This document shows positions 57,512 through 64,000 of a stretch of DNA of 64,000 nt, in pieces. Positions within the stretch are counted from its first letter, which is position 1; each line of letters begins with the position of its first letter. The stretch comes from Mycobacterium sherrisii. GTDB taxonomy: Bacteria > Actinomycetota > Actinomycetes > Mycobacteriales > Mycobacteriaceae. Location of the stretch: NCBI RefSeq assembly GCF_002102355.1, contig NZ_LQPT01000033.1:1-64000 (forward strand), given 5' to 3'. The notes below the pieces were generated by a model, which was given only the letters and a program-made list of their open reading frames with translations, did not search any database and had not been told where the DNA came from. The translations under genes and the position numbers were made by a program.

Positions 57512-58396
57512 GTGGACGTTGCCAAGGACATCAGGGACTTCTTGATGACGCGGCGTGCCCGGATCGCGCCCGAGCAGGTAGGCATGCCGCCGGGGCGGCG
57601 GCGCCGAGTGCCCGGCTTGCGACGTGAAGAGGTTGCCCAGCTGGCCGGCGTCAGCATCGAGTACTACACCCAAGTAGAGCGCGGGAACGTTGCCGGCGTC
57701 TCCGACGACGTGCTGCGTGCCATTGCCCGGGCGTTGCAACTCACCGAGGCCGAAGAGGCGCACCTGTTCGATCTGGTGCGCGCCGTCAAGGGCGATCGGG
57801 GCCGACCGGCGCGGCCACCGGACCGCGGCCTACCCGAAGGCGTACAGGCGCTGCTGGACGGCATGGTCACCGCACCGGCGATCGTGATCAACGGCCAACT
57901 CGATGTGGTGGCCGCCAACGCGCTCGGGCGTGCGCTCTACGCACCCGTTTGCACCGGGGCGAAGGCGACACCGAACCTGGCCCGGTTCATCTTCCTCGAT
58001 GCCGCGGCCCGCCGGTTCTTTCCCGATTGGGACCGCGAAGCCGACGACGTCGTGGCGCTGCTGCGGGCCGAAGCGGCCCGCTCACCCGACTCGCCGGAGC
58101 TCGGCCGACTCATCGGTGAACTCACCGCTCGCAGCGAGCAATTCCGCGGCAGTTGGGCAGCGCACAATGTCAAGGCGCATCACCATGGTGTCAAGCGATT
58201 TCACCATGCCGAGGTCGGTGAATTGACGTTGACCTACAACGTCTTCGACATCACCAGTGTGGGCGGCTTGTCACTGATCGGCCATACCGCCGAACCGCAA
58301 TCACGATCCGACGAAGCGCTGCGGCTGCTCGCCAGCTGGGCCGTGACTGAGCACCAGTCCGACGCGGATCCTCGAAATGACAACGCGTCCACCTGA
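57512..58396 (+). CDS. XRE-family regulator, MmyB-like
   Basis: The 294-residue protein has an N-terminal HTH (about 8-75) with the unusual RRRVPGLRREEVAQLAGVSI, then EYYTQVERGNVAGVSDDVLR. A C-terminal MmyB-like PAS-type domain (about 100-280) contains LPEGVQALLDGMVTAPAIVI. This pair is typical of actinobacterial regulators whose C-domain may bind fatty acids or aromatic ligands. The GTG at 57512 is taken as start; no strong ribosome site settles it. Commonly such regulators control a neighbouring SDR or oxidoreductase; none is directly adjacent here. Confidence 0.83.
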   Translation: MDVAKDIRDFLMTRRARIAPEQVGMPPGRRRRVPGLRREEVAQLAGVSIEYYTQVERGNVAGVSDDVLRAIARALQLTEAEEAHLFDLVRAVKGDRGRPARPPDRGLPEGVQALLDGMVTAPAIVINGQLDVVAANALGRALYAPVCTGAKATPNLARFIFLDAAARRFFPDWDREADDVVALLRAEAARSPDSPELGRLIGELTARSEQFRGSWAAHNVKAHHHGVKRFHHAEVGELTLTYNVFDITSVGGLSLIGHTAEPQSRSDEALRLLASWAVTEHQSDADPRNDNAST

Positions 58397-58442
58397 CCCG
58401 TAGTCCGTCTGGAAACCACTGGGGCGACCACGTTTTGGTGGT

Positions 58443-58520
58443 CTAAGGTGTCAGGTGCTGGATAAGTTGACGTGCGGCGTTGCGGCCGCTGAGCACCGCC
58501 CGACGGGACATCGGGGACAT
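58443..58520 (-). pseudogene. possible C-terminal fragment of a FAD oxidoreductase
   Basis: On the minus strand a short frame ends SRRAVLSGRNAARQLIQHL TP (split). SGRNAAR near a C-terminus is characteristic of phytoene-dehydrogenase-like NAD(P)/FAD proteins. Nothing recognisable precedes it. It lies in the 305-base gap before the alpha/beta hydrolase; the remainder of that gap shows no gene I can support. Confidence 0.25.
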
Positions 58521-58701
58521 GACAGTCACCCTCTCACACCGCAACCGGGCCCGTGGTGCGGTCGGCGCGCCCGCCCGGACACGTGTGCTGCGATTCGCTG
58601 CGCGCGGTTTGGCGAAAGTTGCATAGTTGGACGCGCGTGCCGATATAAGATTCCGGTATCCGGGGTGCGGCGACGGGGCCGTGTTCGAGGGGGGAGCGGC
58701 G

Positions 58702-59661
58702 ATGAGTGCTCGGCGATCGAGGCGAGTGGCCGACCCACTGTCCGGCGCGTTACCGCCGAGCCGCACCCTGACCGTCCGTGCGGTCGACGGCACTCCCTTG
58801 CACACCGAGGTTTTTGGGCCGCCCGAGAGGCTTCCGATCGTGCTGACACACGGCATCACCTGCTCGATCAGGGCGTGGGCGTACCAGATTGCGGAATTGG
58901 CCACCGAATACCGGGTGATCGCGTTCGACCACCGCGGACACGGCCGCAGCGGCGTGCCGCGGCGCTGCGCGTATAGCCTCAAACATCTTGCCTCCGACCT
59001 CGATTGCGTCTTGGAGGCGACGGTGGCTCCGCACGAGCGCGCGGTGCTGGCCGGGCATTCGATGGGAGGCATCACCATCGCCGCCTGGTCGGCCCGTTAC
59101 CGGCACAAGGTCCATCGCCGAGTCAATGCCGTGGCGCTGCTCAACACCACCACCGGTGAGGTCGCCCGCCGGGTAGAGCTGCTGTCGGTGCCGGGGCTGC
59201 TCTCGCCGGCGCGGGTACTCGCCGCGCGCGGCCTGATCGCCGCGTTCGGCGGACTGCCGATTCCGGCGACGGCGCTGCTGGCTACTCGCTCCGTGGTGGC
59301 GATGCTGGCGGTCGGAAAAGAGGCAGATCCGAACACGGCGAAATTCATCTACGAGTTGTTCGCCCAGACATCGCCCGCCGGGCGCGGCGGCTGCGCCAGG
59401 ATGCTGGTCGAGTCGCTGGGTGCCCGCTACCTCGATCTGTCCGGGCTGACGGTGCCAACCCTGGTCATCGGTAGCGAGAACGACCGACTGACACCGCTGC
59501 GCCAGGCCCGCGAGATCGCCCGCACCGCACCCAACGTCGTCGGTCTTGTCGAGTTACCCGGCGGCCATTGTTCGATGCTCGAATATCCGCACGAGGTCAA
59601 CCGGCAGCTACGCTTGCTGGCCGAATCGGTCAGCGTGCACGCGGAGCCGATCAGCTCATAG
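58702..59661 (+). CDS. alpha/beta hydrolase
   Basis: The 319-residue hydrolase has the oxyanion region [20 protein letters not shown], the nucleophile elbow [13 protein letters not shown] (GHSMG), Asp in [11 protein letters not shown] and His in [13 protein letters not shown], a complete triad. The ATG at 58702 follows GGGGGGAGCGGCG. It shows no signal peptide. Substrate unknown: an ester, epoxide or lactone are family options. The 3' end overlaps the convergent amine oxidase gene by six bases. Confidence 0.86.
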   Translation: MSARRSRRVADPLSGALPPSRTLTVRAVDGTPLHTEVFGPPERLPIVLTHGITCSIRAWAYQIAELATEYRVIAFDHRGHGRSGVPRRCAYSLKHLASDLDCVLEATVAPHERAVLAGHSMGGITIAAWSARYRHKVHRRVNAVALLNTTTGEVARRVELLSVPGLLSPARVLAARGLIAAFGGLPIPATALLATRSVVAMLAVGKEADPNTAKFIYELFAQTSPAGRGGCARMLVESLGARYLDLSGLTVPTLVIGSENDRLTPLRQAREIARTAPNVVGLVELPGGHCSMLEYPHEVNRQLRLLAESVSVHAEPISS

Positions 59662-61020
59662 CTTGGCGCTGACCTCGGCGGCCGCGCGCTGACCCGACCT
59701 GACGGCGCCGTCGAAGAACCCGGTCCATTCGTCGGCGGTCTCGGTGCCGGCCCAATGGATCGGGCCGACCGGTTCGCGCAGCCAAGGACCGAACTGTGTC
59801 CACGACCCCGGCGGCACCGCCGCGGTCGGTCCCCCAGGGGCGAAAGCCTCGGTGCCCCAACGATAATCCGTGTAATCGAGGGGTGTGAGGGCCGCATCCC
59901 CGAACAGCGACGCGAAGCAGCGCAACGCGTCGCGACGGCGTTGATCGGTGGGCAACGAATCGAAGGCGCGGGCGTCGACAAAGCCCATCAGGATGCCGGG
60001 CCCGTCACCGTCCGGACTGACGTCGAACGTGATGAACACCGGCCCCCGATCGGAGAGCGCCTGGCCGGAAAAGCCGTTGGCCCGCCAAAACGGTGTCTCA
60101 TAAGCCGCGAAGGCCTTACTGAGCCGGCCCTGCGGCCAGCGGTCGAACAGGTGGTGGTACTCGGCGGGCAGCGGGGGAGTGAACTCGATGGCCGCCCGGT
60201 GCGCCGGTGGGATCGCGACGATGACGAACCCGGCCTCGGCCGCGCCGCGATCCGAGGTGACCGTGACACCCGCACCGTGCCGCTCGATGCGCCGGACGGG
60301 CGCGTCGAGCACCACACGTGCGCCCAGGGCGTCGGCCGCCGCCCGGGCGATCTGCTGCGTGCCGCCCGGGAAATGGTCCTGCTGGGCGCCGTCCCGGACA
60401 TCGAGCAACCGGTCCAGCCCACCGGCGGCACGCACGTAGCGCACCGCGTGCAGCATCGACACGTCCTCGAGTTCGCATCCCCAGGTCACCCGGGCCATGA
60501 TCGCCATCAGATCCCGAGACGAGGCGGTGGCCCGGACCGAGCGCAGCCAGCCGGCGAACGACAGGCTGTCCAGCTCGCGCGCACGGCGGGCCTGCCACGG
60601 GGCGTCGACCGGGATGCTGCGGGTGATTCTCTCGAATTGCCAACGCAGGCGGCCGATGTCGAGCAGCCCGGTCAGCGAGAGCTTGGGGATGGTGCCGTGA
60701 TACGAGCGCGTCCAACCGCGCCAGTGGATGACGTTCTTGCCGTCATGGTGGGTGGGGGTGGTCGGGATCGAAAGTTCGGCGGCCAGCGCCAGCACGGCGT
60801 CTTGGGTGGGGCCGACGAACGCGCCGCCCATGTCCACTGGCAGCCCGGCCACGCTGCCGGTGAAGGAGCGCCCGCCAACCCGGTCTCGGCCCTCGAAGAC
60901 CACCACGTCGTGGCCCTGGTGGGTCAGCGCTCGCGCCGCGCTCAGGCCGGCAAAGCCCCCGCCGACCACCACAACATCGACAGTCCACGACGGCTTCGTC
61001 ACGCCCCTAGTCAACCGCAT
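59656..61020 (-). CDS. flavin monoamine oxidase
   Basis: The 454-residue flavoprotein has the dinucleotide-binding start [20 protein letters not shown] and the GG-motif [20 protein letters not shown]. The C-terminal FAD segment is [27 protein letters not shown] (split). These identify the amine-oxidase family, in which an amine is oxidised to the imine with peroxide release; mycobacterial AofH is the nearest type I know. It has no export signal. It is divergent from the MHS carrier gene, suggesting uptake and oxidation of an amine. Confidence 0.88.
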   Translation of the reverse strand: MRLTRGVTKPSWTVDVVVVGGGFAGLSAARALTHQGHDVVVFEGRDRVGGRSFTGSVAGLPVDMGGAFVGPTQDAVLALAAELSIPTTPTHHDGKNVIHWRGWTRSYHGTIPKLSLTGLLDIGRLRWQFERITRSIPVDAPWQARRARELDSLSFAGWLRSVRATASSRDLMAIMARVTWGCELEDVSMLHAVRYVRAAGGLDRLLDVRDGAQQDHFPGGTQQIARAAADALGARVVLDAPVRRIERHGAGVTVTSDRGAAEAGFVIVAIPPAHRAAIEFTPPLPAEYHHLFDRWPQGRLSKAFAAYETPFWRANGFSGQALSDRGPVFITFDVSPDGDGPGILMGFVDARAFDSLPTDQRRRDALRCFASLFGDAALTPLDYTDYRWGTEAFAPGGPTAAVPPGSWTQFGPWLREPVGPIHWAGTETADEWTGFFDGAVRSGQRAAAEVSAKL

Positions 61021-61117
61021 GGTGACGTGGCCTCGGCAGCGCGGTCCCGTTCGGGGTTCTCCTCACCGCGATGGCAACGGTATGCCGGCGGGGGCACCCC
61101 GGCTAATCTGCGGTCAC

Positions 61118-62425
61118 GTGACAGTTATCGAGCCGACCGCGACCGCCGGTGCTCAACCGCAGCTGCGCACCGTGGCCCTGGGCAGCATGATCGGCACCAC
61201 GATCGAGTGGTACGACTTCTATCTCTACGCCACGGCGGCGGCGTTGGTATTCAAACCGCTGTTCTTCCCGAATGTTTCGCCGACTGCCGGAACGCTCGCG
61301 TCGTTTGCCACCTATGCGGCGGGCTTCGGGGCCCGTCCGCTCGGGGCGGTGGTGTCCGGCCACTTCGGCGACCGGCTGGGCCGCAAGACCGTTCTGGTTG
61401 TCGCCCTCGTGACAATGGGTTTGGTTACCACCGCCATCGGGCTGCTGCCCAGCTACGCCCAGGCCGGCCTGCTGGCCCCCGCACTGCTGGCGGCGCTGCG
61501 GGTGCTGCAGGGGCTGGCCGTGGGCGCCGAATGGGGCGGTGCCGCCGTGCTGTCGGTGGAGCACGCACCGCCCGGCCGCCGGGGACTTTTCGGTAGCTTC
61601 ACCCAGCTCGGTTCTCCCGCGGGCATGTTGCTGGCGACGTCGGTGTTCTATCTGACCCGCAAGGTCACCGGCAGCGCGGAGTTTCTGAGCTTCGGCTGGC
61701 GAATCCCGTTCTTGTTCAGCGCCGTTTTGGTGGGTATCGGGTTGTTCATCCGCCTTCGGCTGACCGATGCCGCGGTCTTCGACCGCCTCAGAGAACGTGA
61801 CGACCTCGCGGCCCGGCCGGTGCTGGAAGTGCTGCGCCGGCAGCCGCGGAATGTCTTGATCACCACCGGGTTACGACTGTCGCAGATCGGCCTGTTCGTG
61901 CTGCTGACCACGTACTCGCTGACCTATCTGCAGGACACGTTCGGTAAGAACAGTGGGATCGGTTTGCTGGCGGTGTTGATCTCGTCGGCAATCGGCCTGA
62001 TCAGTACCCCCGGCTGGGCGGTGCTGTCCGACCGGATCGGCCGTCGGCCACCGTATCTGTTCGGCGCCGTCGCCGGGGTGGTGGCACTGACGCTGTTCTT
62101 CGTGGCCGCCGCAACGCGGTCGCCGCTTGCGGTGTTGCTGGCGATTGTGTTCGGCGTCAACGTCGTTCACGATGCGATGTACGGCCCGCAAGCCGCCTGG
62201 TTCGCGGAACTCTTCGATACCCGGGTTCGTTACAGTGGGTCGGCTCTGGGCTATCAGGTTGGAGCCGTGCTTTCGGGTGGCTTTGCGCCGCTGATCGCGG
62301 CGGCGCTGCTGGTCGTCGGTGGCGGTAGACCGTGGTTGATCGTTGGGTACTTCGCGGTACTGGCCGCAATCACCGTCATCGCGGCCCTGGCAGCGCGGGA
62401 AACGTACGCGGATCAGATCGAGTGA
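61118..62425 (+). CDS. MFS transporter, metabolite:H+ symporter (MHS) family
   Basis: The 435-residue carrier has 12 helices and the MHS start SMIGTTIEWYDFYLYATAAA. Further motifs are GHFGDRLGRKTVLVVALVTM and LRVLQGLAVGAEWGGAAVLS. Relatives import shikimate, citrate, proline/betaine or dicarboxylates. I place the start at GTG 61118 because family similarity starts soon after; ATG 61082 would add 12 residues. It is coupled to the next gene by a four-base overlap (GTGA), so it probably imports the substrate of that monooxygenase. Confidence 0.87.
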   Translation: MTVIEPTATAGAQPQLRTVALGSMIGTTIEWYDFYLYATAAALVFKPLFFPNVSPTAGTLASFATYAAGFGARPLGAVVSGHFGDRLGRKTVLVVALVTMGLVTTAIGLLPSYAQAGLLAPALLAALRVLQGLAVGAEWGGAAVLSVEHAPPGRRGLFGSFTQLGSPAGMLLATSVFYLTRKVTGSAEFLSFGWRIPFLFSAVLVGIGLFIRLRLTDAAVFDRLRERDDLAARPVLEVLRRQPRNVLITTGLRLSQIGLFVLLTTYSLTYLQDTFGKNSGIGLLAVLISSAIGLISTPGWAVLSDRIGRRPPYLFGAVAGVVALTLFFVAAATRSPLAVLLAIVFGVNVVHDAMYGPQAAWFAELFDTRVRYSGSALGYQVGAVLSGGFAPLIAAALLVVGGGRPWLIVGYFAVLAAITVIAALAARETYADQIE

Positions 62426-63783
62426 GTGCAGTGAGCAGGATATATCTCAATGCCTTCGACATGGCATGTGTCGGGCATCAGTCGGCGGGACTGTGGCGGC
62501 ACCCGCAGGATCAGGGTTACCGGTACCGCGAGCTCGGCTATTGGACCGAGCTGGCCCGCATCCTAGAGGCGGGCGGCTTCGACGCGCTGTTTCTGGCCGA
62601 CGTGCTGGGCGTCTACGACGTGTATGGCGCCTCGCGCGACGCGGCGGTCCGCGACGCCGCCCAGTTCCCGGTCAACGACCCGACCGCCGCGGTGTCGGCG
62701 ATGGCCGCCGTCACGGAGACCCTGGGCTTCGGGATCACGCTGTCGCTGACCTACGAGCAGCCGTACGCGCTGGCGCGTCGGTTGTCGACACTGGATCACC
62801 TGACCGATGGGCGAGTGGCGTGGAACATCGTGACGTCCTACTTGGACAGCGCCGCACGCAATCTCGGTCTGGACGCCCAAATTCCGCACGATCGGCGTTA
62901 TGACATCGCCGACGAGTATCTCGAGGTTTGCTACAAGCTCTGGGAGGCGTCCTGGGAATCCGATGCGCTGGTACGCGATCCGGAGCGTGGAGTGTTCACC
63001 GACCCGGCCAAGGTGCACGACATCGAACACAAGGGCCGTTACTTCACCGTCCCGGGACCGTTTCTGTGCGAGCCGTCGCCGCAACGTACCCCAGTGCTGT
63101 TTCAGGCAGGGGCGTCGCCGCGGGGGGTCAAGTTCGCGGCCGCCAACGCCGAGGCCGCGTTCATCTCCGGTCCGACCCCGCAGATCGTGCGAGGTCCGGT
63201 CCGGGCATTGCGGGAAGCCGCCGCCGCGCTGGGCCGAGACCCGCGTTCTATCAAGGTGTTCACGATGGTGACCCCAGTGGTCGCCGAGACCCGTGAGCAA
63301 GCGCTGGGTAAGTTGGCCGGGTATCGCGAATACGTCAGCACCACAGGCGCTTTGGCGCTGTTCGGCGGGTGGACGGGGGTCGACTTGGCCGAGCTCGGTG
63401 ACGAGGATCCGTTGCGCTACAGCGAGACCGATGCCAACCGGTCCGCGCTGGCCTCCTTCACCACCGACGAGCGGACCTGGACCGCACGCGAACTCGCCGA
63501 GGAGATCGGCATCGGCGGTCGCGGCCCGGTGCTGGTGGGTTCGCCCACCGACATCGCCGACGAGCTGGAACGGTGGGTCGACGAGGCCGACGTCGACGGT
63601 TTCAACCTGGCCTATGTGACGACACCGGGCACCTTCGTGGACTTCGCGAAGTTCGTCGTGCCCGAACTGCGTCGCCGCGGGCGGGTGCCGGAACGGGTGC
63701 CGCGCAGCACGTTACGGGAACGGTTGGGCGGCAAGGGGCCGCTGTTGCCCGACGATCACCCCGGCGCCGGCTACCGCCGCTGA
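62422..63783 (+). CDS. FMN-dependent monooxygenase, NtaA/SnaA/DszA class (luciferase-like)
   Basis: The 453-residue protein has the bacterial-luciferase barrel with hallmarks of the NtaA/SnaA/SoxA (DszA) group. These are the N-terminal LNAFDMACVGHQSAGLWRHP, the region GRVAWNIVTSYLDSAARNLG, and PQRTPVLFQAGASPRGVKFA. Such enzymes use FMNH2 and oxygen to attack sulfones, nitrilotriacetate or related compounds and need a separate flavin reductase; none is adjacent. It begins with GTG overlapping the MHS carrier stop; a GTG at 62431 is an alternative. Confidence 0.87.
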   Translation: MSAVSRIYLNAFDMACVGHQSAGLWRHPQDQGYRYRELGYWTELARILEAGGFDALFLADVLGVYDVYGASRDAAVRDAAQFPVNDPTAAVSAMAAVTETLGFGITLSLTYEQPYALARRLSTLDHLTDGRVAWNIVTSYLDSAARNLGLDAQIPHDRRYDIADEYLEVCYKLWEASWESDALVRDPERGVFTDPAKVHDIEHKGRYFTVPGPFLCEPSPQRTPVLFQAGASPRGVKFAAANAEAAFISGPTPQIVRGPVRALREAAAALGRDPRSIKVFTMVTPVVAETREQALGKLAGYREYVSTTGALALFGGWTGVDLAELGDEDPLRYSETDANRSALASFTTDERTWTARELAEEIGIGGRGPVLVGSPTDIADELERWVDEADVDGFNLAYVTTPGTFVDFAKFVVPELRRRGRVPERVPRSTLRERLGGKGPLLPDDHPGAGYRR

Positions 63784-63818
63784 GACCAGCACCGGGCCCG
63801 TCGGCGCCGAGCGGCAGG

Positions 63819-64000
63819 CTACGGCGCCACCGTTAACCAGTCGGCGAAACCGGACGGGTCGTGGCGGCCCAGCGCGCCGTGCTCGTAAAGGCCCCAGCCC
63901 TCGACCGGATCCCGGCCGTCCTCGACGCAGACCGCGCGACCGACGTGGTCGATCACACCGAAGCCGGCGCGTCCGACGATGGCCGGGTCGGTCATGTTGT
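63819..64000 (-). CDS. hypothetical protein, C-terminal part (cut by window edge)
   Basis: On the minus strand an open frame enters from the right edge and ends at 63819. It reads IVGRAGFGVIDHVGRAVCVE, then GWGLYEHGALGRHDPSGFAD and WLTVAP. The conserved-looking GWGLYEHG and sensible codon use support a real protein, but I do not recognise the family. It converges on the FMN monooxygenase gene. Confidence 0.55.
   Translation of the reverse strand, partial: NMTDPAIVGRAGFGVIDHVGRAVCVEDGRDPVEGWGLYEHGALGRHDPSGFADWLTVAP

Noticed and set aside
58521-59078. Minus-strand frame upstream of the SGRNAAR fragment
   Set aside because: It is antisense to the alpha/beta hydrolase and carries no FAD-binding or other recognisable motif, so only the last 25 residues were kept as a weak remnant.
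1-64000. CRISPR arrays, tRNA/rRNA genes, insertion sequences, phage genes
   Set aside because: No regularly spaced repeats, no tRNA-like cloverleaf, no transposase or integrase motifs and no terminal inverted repeats were seen.

Overview
The window reads as chromosome of a slow-growing non-tuberculous Mycobacterium. Support comes from the high GC content, a gene matching the M. leprae/M. avium-type 18 kDa heat-shock antigen, mycobacterial families (DUF3060, DUF3349, DUF5709, PknH-like sensor domain, Rv0203-like hemophore, topoisomerase IB, UdgX, ANTAR proteins), an IdeR-type iron box and many SigF-type promoters. A relative of the M. avium complex is my best guess; the species is not proven. 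I found no rRNA, tRNA, CRISPR array, prophage or insertion sequence.

Region 1 (0.2-16 kb) is dominated by a probable iron-regulated specialised-metabolite locus. It holds a DHA2-type exporter, an IdeR-like box, a stand-alone formyltransferase and a 2,969-residue NRPS read as C-A-T-E-C-A-T-R. The NRPS has two adenylation domains with the same predicted pocket and a reductase release domain. It is followed by a DUF3060 secreted protein, an alpha/beta hydrolase fused to a LuxR-type HTH, a methyltransferase, and an OFA-type MFS carrier with a 33-residue partner.

Region 2 (16-48 kb) looks like a general-stress island. Six gene starts have an exact GTTT-N15/16-GGGTA upstream element, the mycobacterial SigF pattern, and about eight more have one mismatch. 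The genes served are a Zn alcohol dehydrogenase, GlgX, a cytochrome b561/molybdopterin fusion operon, hemerythrin, UdgX, a flavodoxin-fold reductase, a CsbD-like protein, DUF3349, a GT2/acyl-CoA-dehydrogenase/PIG-L operon and others. Between them lie two ANTAR regulators, the hsp18/MerR divergent pair, a PLP decarboxylase, an NDH-2-like enzyme, SDR and aldo/keto reductases, and a TetR/lipocalin pair divergent from an enoyl-CoA hydratase/CaiB pair.

Region 3 (47-55 kb) is a signalling cluster built from chemotaxis-type parts in a genus without flagellar chemotaxis. It has a CheB-like methylesterase broken by a frameshift, a STAS/ATPase-like protein, a CheR-coiled-coil-PAS protein with eight exact heptads, and a second, intact CheB. 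A GT4 glycosyltransferase, an AraC regulator, a STAS protein and topoisomerase IB follow.

Region 4 (55-64 kb) holds a secreted hemophore-like protein with a clear terminator, an SRPBCC protein, an XRE regulator, an alpha/beta hydrolase, a flavin amine oxidase, an MHS-family carrier overlapping an FMN monooxygenase of the NtaA/DszA type, and a partial gene at the right edge.

Protein functions come from reading motifs by eye; no database search was possible.
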